A stretch of DNA of 64,000 bases, taken from Azoarcus sp. TTM-91 (GTDB taxonomy: Bacteria > Pseudomonadota > Gammaproteobacteria > Burkholderiales > Rhodocyclaceae). The first letter of the stretch is position 1, and the number at the start of each line of letters is the position of its first letter. Positions 36,233 through 44,967 of the stretch are shown here, one piece after another. The position numbers were made by a program, and so were the translations under genes. A model generated the notes under the pieces. That model searched no databases. It was given only the letters and a program-made list of their open reading frames with translations, and had not been told where the DNA came from. The stretch lies in the NCBI RefSeq assembly GCF_012911025.1, contig NZ_WUEI01000005.1:1-64000 (forward strand), read 5' to 3'.

Positions 36233-37480
36233 TCAGCCCGCCTTTTTCGCGTATCGCGTGCTCACATAGTCATCGACGATGGCCTTGAACTCGGCGGCGA
36301 TGTTGTCGCCGCGCAAGGTCACCGTCTTCTCGCCGTCGACGAACACCGGTGCCGCCGGACTTTCGCCGGTGCCGGGCAGCGAGATACCGATGTTGGCATG
36401 CTTGCTCTCGCCCGGGCCATTCACCACGCAGCCCATCACCGCAAGCGTCATGTTCTCGACGCCGTCGTACTGTTCGCGCCACACCGGCATCTGCTCGCGC
36501 ACATAGGTCTGGATGCCGGAGGCCAGTTCCTGGAAGAAGGTGCTGGTAGTGCGGCCACAGCCGGGACAGGCAGTCACCATCGGGGTGAATGCCCGCAGGC
36601 CCATGGTCTGCAGGATCTCCTGGGCAACGACTACCTCTTGCGTCCGGCTGCCGTCCGGCTCCGGCGTCAGCGAGATCCGGATGGTGTCGCCTATCCCCTC
36701 CTGCAGCAGCACCGACAGCGCCGCGGTGGAGGCGACGATGCCCTTGCTGCCCATGCCGGCCTCGGTGAGGCCGAGATGCAGCGGGTAATCACAGCGCTGG
36801 GCGAGGTCGCGGTAAACCGCGATCAAATCCTGCACGCTGGAAACCTTGGCGGACAGGATGATGCGGTCGCCCCCCAGGCCGTACTCCTCGGCCTTGGCTG
36901 CGGACTCCAGCGCCGACACCACCAGCGCTTCGCGCATGACGGCGCCAGCGTCGCGAGGCTCTGCGCGCGTGGCGTTCTCGTCCATGATGCGGGCCAGCAC
37001 CGACTGATCCAGGCTGCCCCAGTTCACGCCGATGCGCACCGGCTTGTCGTAGCGGCAAGCGATGTCGACGATGGCGGCGAACTGCGGATCGCGCTTGCTG
37101 CCCGCCCCCACGTTGCCCGGATTGATCCGCAGCTTGGCCAGCGCCTCGGCGCAGGCCGGGTGGTCGGACAGCAGCTTGTGGCCGTTGTAATGGAAGTCGC
37201 CCACCAGCGGAACATCCATGTTCAGCGCCAGCAGCCGGTCGCGGATGTGCGGCACCGCCTTGGCGGCCGCTTCATTGTTCACCGTGATGCGTACCAACTC
37301 GGAACCGGCTCGGGCCAGTTCGGCGATCTGTATCGCGGTTCCCAACACGTCGGCGGTGTCGGTGTTGGTCATGGACTGCACCACCACCGGCGCGTCCGAA
37401 CCGACGATGACACGGCCGATGCGGACCTGGCGGGTAGCCCGGCGCGGCTCGGCGCCGGCCTGGAAAATCTGGTGCGTCAT
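36233..37480 (-). CDS. ispG: (E)-4-hydroxy-3-methylbut-2-enyl-diphosphate synthase
   Basis: A 415-residue [4Fe-4S] enzyme of the MEP isoprenoid pathway, which uses reduced flavodoxin or ferredoxin to convert the cyclic diphosphate to HMBPP. The TIM-barrel part begins [26 protein letters not shown]. Cluster cysteines lie in [11 protein letters not shown] and GCVVNGPGE. Begins 1 bp after the rodZ stop. The flavodoxin gene at 4.3 kb is one possible electron donor. Confidence 0.96.
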   Translation of the reverse strand: MTHQIFQAGAEPRRATRQVRIGRVIVGSDAPVVVQSMTNTDTADVLGTAIQIAELARAGSELVRITVNNEAAAKAVPHIRDRLLALNMDVPLVGDFHYNGHKLLSDHPACAEALAKLRINPGNVGAGSKRDPQFAAIVDIACRYDKPVRIGVNWGSLDQSVLARIMDENATRAEPRDAGAVMREALVVSALESAAKAEEYGLGGDRIILSAKVSSVQDLIAVYRDLAQRCDYPLHLGLTEAGMGSKGIVASTAALSVLLQEGIGDTIRISLTPEPDGSRTQEVVVAQEILQTMGLRAFTPMVTACPGCGRTTSTFFQELASGIQTYVREQMPVWREQYDGVENMTLAVMGCVVNGPGESKHANIGISLPGTGESPAAPVFVDGEKTVTLRGDNIAAEFKAIVDDYVSTRYAKKAG

Positions 37481-37481
37481 C

Positions 37482-38399
37482 TTATTGAACCGTCAGGCGG
37501 GCAACCGTGACCCGGGTATGGGGAGCGAGGTCGACCACCTTGCCCTGATATTCGAGGCGGACATCCTTGGCGTTGCCCACCACCAGCGTGAAAGGCGCCT
37601 TGCCCTGTACCGTGCGAGTGGCGCCCGCGGAATTGGTGCCGGAATAGACCACCGCACCAGCAGCATCCCTGACCTCTATCCAGGACTCGCCAGTGAAACT
37701 GAAAACGAGGCTGGCGCCGTCCGTCGCCGGAGCAGGCACCGGCGTAGCGGGCGCCGGAGTTGCAACAACCGCACCCGCGCCCTGGTCCGCCGAAGGCGTC
37801 ATGGCCGGCTGCACAGCCGCCGCCCCCGGAGCCTGCGGCGCGGGAGCCGCTGCCGCCGGCGCCTCCGCGGCCGGCGCCTCCAGTGGCTCGATCGCCACAC
37901 CGCCTTCGATGGGCGCCGTCTCGGTCGATTCAGACCCCGGCATTTCAGCCGGTGGCTCCGTCTGGAACCAGTCGAAATACCAGCCCGCGAGCACCCCGGC
38001 GAGCAAGATGAAGAACAGCGCCGTTACCGGCTTGCTGCTGGTGCGCCGCCCCATCCCAACCGGCATTTCGCCGGTCGCGTTCGAGACCGGCGCCAGCTCC
38101 ACCGTACCCGCCGCCCCGCGCTGCTCCACGCCACCCAGCAGGGGCGCCGGGTCCAGGCCTAGGTAACGGGCGTAATTGCGCAGGAAACCCCGCGCGAAAG
38201 CCGGGCCGGGCAGCGCATCATGACGGCCGCTCTCCAGCGCCTCCACCTGCCTGCGGGACAGCTTCAGCACCTGAGCAACGTCGGACAGGGTTTCGCCGCG
38301 CGCTTCACGCGCTTGCCGCAGCTGCGCTCCGGCAAACTCGGCGGGCGTCATCTCGGACGTAACGCCCGAGGGCTCGGGCGGAGACTGCATGGCACTCAC
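37482..38399 (-). CDS. rodZ: RodZ-like cytoskeletal/HTH membrane protein
   Basis: A 305-residue protein. A Cro/C1-type helix-turn-helix ([30 protein letters not shown], about 27-56) is followed by one membrane helix (124-141, [18 protein letters not shown]). An Ala/Pro-rich periplasmic linker (150-215) and a C-terminal DUF4115 domain ([16 protein letters not shown]) complete it. RodZ links MreB to the cell-wall elongation machinery. A GTG at 38399 overlapping the pilW stop (GTGA) is chosen because AAGGGA lies seven bases upstream; an ATG at 38390 is the alternative. Confidence 0.9.
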   Translation of the reverse strand: MSAMQSPPEPSGVTSEMTPAEFAGAQLRQAREARGETLSDVAQVLKLSRRQVEALESGRHDALPGPAFARGFLRNYARYLGLDPAPLLGGVEQRGAAGTVELAPVSNATGEMPVGMGRRTSSKPVTALFFILLAGVLAGWYFDWFQTEPPAEMPGSESTETAPIEGGVAIEPLEAPAAEAPAAAAPAPQAPGAAAVQPAMTPSADQGAGAVVATPAPATPVPAPATDGASLVFSFTGESWIEVRDAAGAVVYSGTNSAGATRTVQGKAPFTLVVGNAKDVRLEYQGKVVDLAPHTRVTVARLTVQ

Positions 38400-39199
38400 T
38401 CGTACTTCCCTTGCAACATCAACTGATATTCGGGTGAATCGGCAAAGCGGCTCCGCAGCTGCGCGGCGTAGCTCGCCTCGGCATCGCGGTGGCCGAGGCG
38501 GCGTTCAGTGCGCAGCCCCAGCCAGGCAGACGCAGCCGTCGGCTCCAGAGCCTGGTGGAGCCGGATCAACCGGTTGCGCGCCTGCTCGTAATCCCCCCGG
38601 CGATAGGCAATGCCCGCCAACTCGTACATCGCCCGCCCATTCGTGGGGTCAGCCTCCACCGCCGACGCGAATTGACCCTCGGCCGCACTGTCGTTCTTCA
38701 CGCGCAGCAGGCACAGGCCAGCGTTGGTATAGGGCCGGGTAGGATACCGGTAATAGGGGTTGCGTGCGGCGCGATTGAAATAGCTCAAGCCCTCGCTCTC
38801 GCGGCCGTACTGGCAGAGAAACCAGCCATAGCTGTTGCTGAAATCCGGATCGCCCGGGGCTGCCCGCAGCGCCCGTTCGAAGTTGTCCTGCGCCAGAGCA
38901 CGCTCATCCAGCAGCATGTAGATCAGGCCCATCAGGTGATAGGCCGGCCCATAGCCCGGGCTATCGGAGAGGGCGGTCTTGGCCTCGTCCAATGCGACGT
39001 CGTAGCGCGCGATCTCGATATAGGCCAGCCCAAGTTCCACATGAGCCCGCGCGCGCGCCTCCGCTTGGTTGGCCGGCGAAGTATCGGCCATCGGCCGGGA
39101 GGGCGCCGCAGCAGAATCACCCGGTTGCCCGGGCGCAGTGGCACACCCCGCCAGCAAGGCGGCAGCAGCGATTGACACGATCGCGGCAAAGCGCGTCAT
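38396..39199 (-). CDS. pilW: Type IV pilus biogenesis lipoprotein PilW/PilF
   Basis: A 267-residue outer-membrane lipoprotein (lipobox LLAGC, C19) made of TPR repeats. [28 protein letters not shown] is the first repeat and [27 protein letters not shown] a later one. It is the pilotin for PilQ secretin assembly in type IV pili. Its start overlaps the rlmN stop and its stop overlaps the rodZ GTG. Remaining pil genes are elsewhere. Confidence 0.92.
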   Translation of the reverse strand: MTRFAAIVSIAAAALLAGCATAPGQPGDSAAAPSRPMADTSPANQAEARARAHVELGLAYIEIARYDVALDEAKTALSDSPGYGPAYHLMGLIYMLLDERALAQDNFERALRAAPGDPDFSNSYGWFLCQYGRESEGLSYFNRAARNPYYRYPTRPYTNAGLCLLRVKNDSAAEGQFASAVEADPTNGRAMYELAGIAYRRGDYEQARNRLIRLHQALEPTAASAWLGLRTERRLGHRDAEASYAAQLRSRFADSPEYQLMLQGKYE

Positions 39200-40326
39200 G
39201 AACGGACCTCCAGCGTCTGTTTGAGGCGCACGGTGCGCCGGGTTTTGTCCTGAACCTGGCCGGCCAGCTGGCCACAGGCGGCATCGACATCGTCACCCCG
39301 CGTCTTGCGCGTCGTGGTAACGATGCCGGCGTCAATCAGGATACCCGCAAAGCGCCGTATGCGTTCCGGCGCAGAGCGCTGGAAGCCAGAGTTCGGGAAA
39401 GGGTTGAAAGGGATCAGATTGAATTTGCACGGCACCTCGCGCACGAGCTCGATCAGTTCCCTGGCATGGGCAGGGTCGTCGTTCACGCCGTCGAGCATCA
39501 CGTATTCGAAGGTGACGAAATCCCTGGGCGCCTTGTCGAGATAACGTCGGCAGGCCGCCATCAGTTCGACCAGCGGGTACTTGACGTTGATCGGCACCAG
39601 CCGGTCGCGCAGCGCATCGTTCGATGCGTGCAGCGACACCGCGAGCGCGACCGGGCATTCATCGCGCAGCCTGTCCATTGCCGGGACGATGCCGGAAGTG
39701 GAAACCGTGACACGGCGGCGCGACAGCCCGTAGGCATGGTCATCCAGCATCAAACGCAGGGCGGTCACCACGTTGTCGAAGTTCGCCAGCGGTTCGCCCA
39801 TGCCCATCATCACCACATTGCTGATGATGCGGCCGTTGTCCTTATCACCAGCCTCGAGGCCGGCCTCCGCCTCGCGAGCGGCGCCCAGGAGGTGATTGGC
39901 AAGCCACAGCTGACCGATGATTTCACCTGCCGAGAGATTGCGGTTGAAACCTTGCTTGCCGGTAGAGCAGAAAGCGCAGTCCAGCGCACAGCCAGCCTGC
40001 GAGGAAATGCACAGGGTGCCGCGGTTGGTCTCCGGAATGAAGACCGTTTCCACCGCATTGCTGTTACCGACGTCCAACAGCCATTTGCGGGTACCGTCGG
40101 CGGAAACCGAGTCGCGCACCGGCACCGGCGGGCGAATGCAGGCCTCTTCGGCGAGGCGGGCTCGCAGCGCCTTGGCGACGTCGGTCATCGCAGCGAAGTC
40201 ATTGCAGCCCTCGCGGTGCATCCAGCGCATCACCTGGCGCGCACGAAAGGGCTTCTCGCCCCGTTCTGCGAACCAGGCGATCAGACCATCCACGTCGAAG
40301 TCGAGGAGATTGACCGGGGTATTCAT
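39196..40326 (-). CDS. rlmN: Dual-specificity 23S rRNA/tRNA adenine-C2 methyltransferase
   Basis: A 376-residue radical-SAM enzyme that methylates A2503 of 23S rRNA and A37 of some tRNAs. The cluster-binding motif is CALDCAFC (C113, C117, C120). The mechanistic cysteine lies in the C-terminal [19 protein letters not shown]. The start at 40326 ([15 protein letters not shown]) is the usual start; an in-frame codon at 40356 lies in a hairpin region. The stop overlaps the pilW start by ATGA. Confidence 0.96.
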   Translation of the reverse strand: MNTPVNLLDFDVDGLIAWFAERGEKPFRARQVMRWMHREGCNDFAAMTDVAKALRARLAEEACIRPPVPVRDSVSADGTRKWLLDVGNSNAVETVFIPETNRGTLCISSQAGCALDCAFCSTGKQGFNRNLSAGEIIGQLWLANHLLGAAREAEAGLEAGDKDNGRIISNVVMMGMGEPLANFDNVVTALRLMLDDHAYGLSRRRVTVSTSGIVPAMDRLRDECPVALAVSLHASNDALRDRLVPINVKYPLVELMAACRRYLDKAPRDFVTFEYVMLDGVNDDPAHARELIELVREVPCKFNLIPFNPFPNSGFQRSAPERIRRFAGILIDAGIVTTTRKTRGDDVDAACGQLAGQVQDKTRRTVRLKQTLEVRS

Positions 40327-40354
40327 CTTCGTCAGCACCTTGTGACCCCAACGC

Positions 40355-40396
40355 AAACGGCCCGTTCGCGCTCCACGGTGGAGCCGAGACGGGCCG
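40355..40396 (-). terminator. Possible terminator/attenuator between ndk and rlmN
   Basis: A minus-strand stem GGCCCGT/ACGGGCC encloses a second perfect hairpin GGCTCCACCGTGGAGC, followed by GTTTGC. The T-run is poor, so it may only reduce read-through from ndk. Confidence 0.5.
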
Positions 40397-40410
40397 CCGG
40401 AATGGATCGC

Positions 40411-40836
40411 TTAGCGGGAATAGACGTTCATGCCGGGGAAGAAGAAGGACACTTCCACAGCAGCGGTTTCGGGGGCGTCGGAGCCATGCACCGCATTGGC
40501 GTCGATAGAGTCGGCGAAGTCGGCGCGGATGGTGCCCGGGGCAGCCTTCTTCGGATCAGTGGCGCCCATCAACTCACGGTTCTTGGCGATGGCGTTTTCG
40601 CCTTCCAGCACCTGGATCATCACCGGACCGGAGATCATGAAGGACACCAGGTCCTTGAAGAAGGGGCGCTCCTTGTGCACAGCGTAAAACTGGCCGGCTT
40701 CCAGCTCGGACAGCTGCACCAGCTTGGCGGCCACGACCTTCAGCCCGGCGTCTTCGAAGCGCTGATAGATCTTGCCGATGACGTTCTTGGCGACGGCGTC
40801 GGGCTTGATGATGGAGAGGGTGCGTTCGATGGCCAT
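40411..40836 (-). CDS. ndk: Nucleoside diphosphate kinase
   Basis: A 141-residue enzyme that balances NTP pools. [18 protein letters not shown] is the family start, and the catalytic His is in [20 protein letters not shown]. Length matches bacterial Ndk. The start at 40836 is used; upstream in-frame codons extend into the intergenic region. It heads the ndk-rlmN-pilW-rodZ-ispG-hisS-yfgM-bamB-der cluster. Confidence 0.97.
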   Translation of the reverse strand: MAIERTLSIIKPDAVAKNVIGKIYQRFEDAGLKVVAAKLVQLSELEAGQFYAVHKERPFFKDLVSFMISGPVMIQVLEGENAIAKNRELMGATDPKKAAPGTIRADFADSIDANAVHGSDAPETAAVEVSFFFPGMNVYSR

Positions 40837-40920
40837 GTAAAACTCCGGGGTGTTTGACAAAACACGGAATTTTAGCAGATTTCCGCCCGATGCCAGCGCC
40901 CGGCCGGGCCAGGCCCGCCC

Positions 40921-41574
40921 TCAGGCCCGCCCTTCAGCCGGGGCGTTGCGTTCCTTCAGCCAGGCAATCACCACCGGCAGGATGGATAGGACGACAATTC
41001 CGATCACGACGGTGGAGAGGTTGTTCTTGATTACCGGGATGTTCCCGAACCAATAGCCGATCATCACCAGCGGCCCCACCCACAGCGCCGCGCCCAACAC
41101 GTTGAACATGACGAAGCGGCGGTACTGCATGCGCGCCATGCCGGCAACGAAGGGCGCAAAAGTGCGCACGATGGGCATGAAGCGCGCGATCACGATGGTC
41201 TTGCCGCCGTGTCTCGCATAGAAGGCCTGGGTGCGCTCAAGCGCCTTTCTGTTGAAGAAGCGGCTGTTCTCCCACTTCGACATCCGCGAACCGAAGTGCT
41301 TGCCTATCGTGTAGTTGAGGGTATCGCCCAGCACCGCGGCAACGAACAGCAGGGGAATCAGCAGCGCCGGATCCAGTCCGCCGCCGGCCGCCAGTGCGCC
41401 TGCCATGAACAAGAGGGAATCCCCCGGCAGGAAGGGAGTCACCACCAGGCCGGTTTCGCAGAAAACGATCAGGAACAGGATGCCGTAGAGCCAGACGCCA
41501 TACTGCTCCAGCAACATGACCAGATAATCGTCCAGATGGAGCAGGAGATCGATGAAGAAAGTGACGATTTCCAT
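40921..41574 (-). CDS. DedA-family membrane protein
   Basis: A 217-residue inner-membrane protein with the DedA/VTT pattern: FCETGLVVTPFLPGDSLLFMAGALAAGGGLD, then an amphipathic re-entrant region with FYARHGGKTIVIARFMPIVRTFAPFVAGMARM, where the conserved Glu, Gly and Arg residues occur. DedA proteins support membrane potential and recycle undecaprenyl phosphate. The start at 41574 is chosen by homology of the first helix. It stands between a terminator for dctM upstream and ndk downstream, all on the minus strand. Confidence 0.92.
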   Translation of the reverse strand: MEIVTFFIDLLLHLDDYLVMLLEQYGVWLYGILFLIVFCETGLVVTPFLPGDSLLFMAGALAAGGGLDPALLIPLLFVAAVLGDTLNYTIGKHFGSRMSKWENSRFFNRKALERTQAFYARHGGKTIVIARFMPIVRTFAPFVAGMARMQYRRFVMFNVLGAALWVGPLVMIGYWFGNIPVIKNNLSTVVIGIVVLSILPVVIAWLKERNAPAEGRA

Positions 41575-41667
41575 GAAGGGGGCCGATGAAAAATTTGGCT
41601 GATCATATCCCAACAGCCCCGACGCCCTGCTACCACATGTCTCTCCGAACGTATCGCCCCGGAAAAG

Positions 41668-41694
41668 AAAAAGCCCGGCACAGGGCCGGGCTTG
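41668..41694 (-). terminator. Intrinsic terminator after dctPQM
   Basis: Minus-strand AAGCCCGGC-CCTGT-GCCGGGCTTTTTC: a perfect 8-bp stem and T-run 20 bp after the dctM stop. Confidence 0.92.
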
Positions 41695-41713
41695 CTCAGG
41701 CATTCAGGCCTAT

Positions 41714-43000
41714 TTAAGAAATCATCCCCAGAGTCCTCGGCAGCCAGAGGGAGATTGCCGGCACATAAGTCACCAGTACGAGGAACACCAGCATGGAGAG
41801 CAGCCAAGGCCACACCGCCACGGTCAGCTCGGTAATCCCCATCTTGGTGATGCCGCTCGCTACGTACAGGTTCAGACCCACCGGCGGATGGCACAGACCG
41901 ACTTCCATGTTCACCACCATGATGATGCCGAAGTGGACCGGATCGATGCCCAGCGCGATCGCGATCGGGAACAGGATAGGCGCCAGGATCAGCACGATGG
42001 ACGAGGGCTCCATGAAGTTGCCCATCACCAGCATCAGGATGTTGGCCATGATCAGGAAGCCGATCACGCCCACGCCGGTACTCATCATGAAGTCCGTCAT
42101 CGCCTGCGGGATCTGCTCATGCGTCAGCAGGAAGGAGAACAGGGTGGCGTTGGTGATGATGTACAGCAGCATCGCGCTCATGTTCGCCGAGTTCAGCAGG
42201 ACCTTGGGCACATCCGAGAGCTTCAGGTCCTTGTAGATGAACACCGCGACGATGAAGGCATAGACCGCGCTCATCGCGGCCGCCTCGGTCGGCGTGAAGA
42301 TGCCGGTGTAGATCCCGCCCATTACCACGACGATGAGGAAGAGGCCCCAGGCGGAGTCCTTGAACGCCTTCGCCCGCTCGCCCCAACTCGCCTTCGGCAG
42401 CCGCGGGTAGCCGAAGCGGCGCGCCCGATTCCAGGTGGTGAAACCGAGGAAACCGGCCAGCAGCAGACCCGGAATCACGCCCGCCATGAACAGGGCCCCC
42501 ACCGAGGTGTTGGTGGAAACCGAGTACATCACCATGACGATGGACGGCGGAATCAGGATGCCCAACGCGCCGGAGGTGGTAATCACCCCCGCGCCGAACT
42601 TGTTCGGGAAACCCTGCTTCACCATGGCCGGCAGAATGATGGCGCCAATCGCCACGACGGTTGCCGGACTGGAACCGGACACCGCCGCGAACAAGGCGCA
42701 AGCCAGCACGCCGCCCAGACCGAGACCACCATGCCAGTGGCCGACCATTGAAGTGGCGAAGTTGATCATCCGCCGCGCCACGCCGCCATGGGTCAGGAAG
42801 TTGCCCGCCAGGATGAAGAACGGGATCGCCATGATCTCGAACTTCTCGATGCCGGTGAAAAGCTTCAGGGCCACCGACTCGATCGGCACGTGCGTCATGG
42901 TGAAGAGGAAGGTCAGCACCGTGAGGCCGAGCGAGATCGAGATCGGCATCCCGGTGAGCATCAGCACCAGGAGGATGATGAAGATGATGGCGGCGCTCAT
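41714..43000 (-). CDS. dctM: TRAP C4-dicarboxylate transporter, large permease subunit
   Basis: A 428-residue inner-membrane protein with about 12-13 hydrophobic segments. It starts MSAAIIFIILLVLMLTGMPISISLGLT, the classical DctM N-terminus, and contains GVIPGLLLAGFLGF and PPVGLNLYVASGI. It forms the ion-coupled channel that moves succinate, malate or fumarate with Na+ or H+. Its start overlaps the dctQ stop by four bases. Confidence 0.95.
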   Translation of the reverse strand: MSAAIIFIILLVLMLTGMPISISLGLTVLTFLFTMTHVPIESVALKLFTGIEKFEIMAIPFFILAGNFLTHGGVARRMINFATSMVGHWHGGLGLGGVLACALFAAVSGSSPATVVAIGAIILPAMVKQGFPNKFGAGVITTSGALGILIPPSIVMVMYSVSTNTSVGALFMAGVIPGLLLAGFLGFTTWNRARRFGYPRLPKASWGERAKAFKDSAWGLFLIVVVMGGIYTGIFTPTEAAAMSAVYAFIVAVFIYKDLKLSDVPKVLLNSANMSAMLLYIITNATLFSFLLTHEQIPQAMTDFMMSTGVGVIGFLIMANILMLVMGNFMEPSSIVLILAPILFPIAIALGIDPVHFGIIMVVNMEVGLCHPPVGLNLYVASGITKMGITELTVAVWPWLLSMLVFLVLVTYVPAISLWLPRTLGMIS

Positions 43001-43701
43001 TGCTTGTCTCCCTTGCCGGCATCCTTGTCTTCGCCGATCTGCTTGTGCTTGAGGTCGTGCGGGTGCAGGTTGTCGCCCATGTCGTAGGGATTGGCGTCGG
43101 CCGGCAGGTGCTCCTCGTCGATGCCATCAACATGACCATGGTCGTGGTGCGGCAGCTCGCCAGTCTTCCAGAAGCTCCACATGACCTGCAGGAAGCGGAA
43201 GCACATCAGATAAGAGCCCAGCGGCACCGCGGCGTAGACCATCCAGGTCGGCCATTCCAGGTCAGGCGTGACCGGACCCTCATACAGGCCATCCTGGGTG
43301 ATGCCAAACCAGTGATAGATCTGGTAATGAGCGCCGTTCTCCCAGACGAAGGTCGCGCCCAGGGTGCCGACGATCGCGGTGAACAAGGCGCCAGCCCCAA
43401 GACCAAGGAGGATGAAACGGCCGCGGTTTTCGGTGCTCAGGCGATTGATGAGCACGTCGACACCGACGTGGATGCCGGTGCGGACACCGTAGGCGGCGCC
43501 GAACTTCGCCATCCACACGAACATGATGATCGTCAGTTCCTGGGCCCAGCCCAGGTTGATGGACAGCAGCACATCCTGCAGCGCAGGGTAGTCGATGCCG
43601 GTGCCATAGCGATGCAATACGGAGACGAAGATGATGACCGTCGCCGCCCCCATGAGGAAGGCGATGAGCCACTCCTCGAGGTGGTCGAGTACTTTGAGCA
43701 T
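42997..43701 (-). CDS. dctQ: TRAP C4-dicarboxylate transporter, small permease subunit
   Basis: A 234-residue membrane protein with four helices, containing the DctQ segment WAQELTIIMFVWMAKFGAAYGVRTGIHVGVD. The last 50 residues (from about 185) are a hydrophilic His/Asp-rich tail (LPHHDHGHVDGIDEEHL), longer than in many DctQ proteins. It lies after dctP, separated by a terminator-like hairpin, and overlaps dctM. Confidence 0.93.
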   Translation of the reverse strand: MLKVLDHLEEWLIAFLMGAATVIIFVSVLHRYGTGIDYPALQDVLLSINLGWAQELTIIMFVWMAKFGAAYGVRTGIHVGVDVLINRLSTENRGRFILLGLGAGALFTAIVGTLGATFVWENGAHYQIYHWFGITQDGLYEGPVTPDLEWPTWMVYAAVPLGSYLMCFRFLQVMWSFWKTGELPHHDHGHVDGIDEEHLPADANPYDMGDNLHPHDLKHKQIGEDKDAGKGDKQ

Positions 43702-43716
43702 GGAATTCTCCCGTCA

Positions 43717-43752
43717 CGAAAACGCCCGCCGGATTGAGGGCCGGCGGGCGTT
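43717..43752 (-). terminator. Terminator-like hairpin between dctP and dctQ
   Basis: Minus-strand CGCCCGCCGG and CCGGCGGGCG with an 8-base loop, followed by TTTTCG, directly after dctP. As dctQM must be transcribed from the same promoter, it probably acts as a partial terminator or RNA-stabilising stem that gives more DctP than DctQM. Confidence 0.75.
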
Positions 43753-43766
43753 CAAGGGATGGCGGA

Positions 43767-44771
43767 TCAGAGCTTGTTCGGATCGAAGCTGGTGGCTTCG
43801 TAGATGGACTTGATCAGATCGCCGCCGATGCGGGACTCCATCTTCTTGTGCACCGGGACCAGCACCTTCTTGAAGGCCAGGCGTTCTTCGGTCGTGGGCA
43901 CATAGACCTCGGTCTTGCCGGACTTCTTCACCATCTCAAGCGCCTGGTCGTTCTCTTCCTTGGCGATCTTGTTGGCGTACTCGGTGGACTCCTTCATCGC
44001 CTTGTCGAGCTGGGTGCGCAGCTCGGTCGGCAGGCCGTCCCAGAACTTCTTGTTCACGATGACCGCGTAACCCAGGTAACCGTGATCGGTGATGGTGAGG
44101 TATTTCTGCACCTCATGCATCTTCTGGGTGTAGAGGTTGGAGATCGGGTTCTCGGTCCCGTCCACCACGCCCGTCTGCAGCGCCTGGTAGACCTCGGAGA
44201 AGGCCATCACCTGCGGCAGCGACTTCAACTCACGCATCTGCTCTTCCAGCACCTTGGAGGACTGGATGCGCATCTTCTTGCCGCGCAGGTCGTCCGGCTT
44301 CTTGATCGGGGTGTTGGCGGAGAAGGACTTGAAGCCGTTGTCCCAGTAAGCCAGACCCTTGATGCCCTTGGGCTCGAGCTTGGCAAACAGCTGCTGGCCG
44401 ACCGGACCGTAGGTCACCTTGTGCAGCGCATCATAGTTGTCGAAGATGAAGGGCAGATCGAAGGCTTCGAACTCGCGCACGCCGAGGGGGCCGAACTTGG
44501 CCAGCGAGGGGGCGAGCATCTGGACGGCGCCCAGCTGCAGGGCCTCCATCTCTTCCTTGTCCTTGTACAGCGTGCTGTTCGGATAGACCTCGACCTTCAC
44601 CGCACCACTGGTGTATTTCTCGGCAAGTTCCTTGAATCGCTCTGCCGCCTTGCCCTTCGGGGTGTCCTGGGCGACAACGTGGCTGAACTTGATAACGACA
44701 GGGTCGGCGGCCAGGGCGCCAGCGGAAAGGCCGACAGCGACCAGTCCGAGCAGAAGTGCACGGAGTCTCAT
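43767..44771 (-). CDS. dctP: TRAP C4-dicarboxylate-binding periplasmic protein
   Basis: A 334-residue solute-binding protein. It has a signal peptide (MRLRALLLGLVAVGLSAGALA, cut after about 21). The mature part begins ADPVVIKFSHVVAQDTPKGKAAERF. The carboxylate-binding Arg lies in the KKMRIQSSKVLEEQMRELKS region. EVYQALQTGVVDGTENPISN is the family signature. The ATG follows TTGGAGGAGAGTTC. It is first in dctPQM and divergent from dctSR, which probably controls it. Confidence 0.95.
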   Translation of the reverse strand: MRLRALLLGLVAVGLSAGALAADPVVIKFSHVVAQDTPKGKAAERFKELAEKYTSGAVKVEVYPNSTLYKDKEEMEALQLGAVQMLAPSLAKFGPLGVREFEAFDLPFIFDNYDALHKVTYGPVGQQLFAKLEPKGIKGLAYWDNGFKSFSANTPIKKPDDLRGKKMRIQSSKVLEEQMRELKSLPQVMAFSEVYQALQTGVVDGTENPISNLYTQKMHEVQKYLTITDHGYLGYAVIVNKKFWDGLPTELRTQLDKAMKESTEYANKIAKEENDQALEMVKKSGKTEVYVPTTEERLAFKKVLVPVHKKMESRIGGDLIKSIYEATSFDPNKL

Positions 44772-44967
44772 GAACTCTCCTCCAATTAATGAAATGTTCG
44801 CTTTTTGCTATTGACTACTTTTTTGGCCCCGCACCGCGGTAGGCTGCGGGCGCCGGACAACCTGGGCGGACGAACAACGCGCAGGCATCGTTCGAGTATC
44901 CTTTCAGCTTTGTAAGCGTCGCTATTGTGGAATACCGCAAGATCGCCCCCGTCCGGCACTCACCCGA

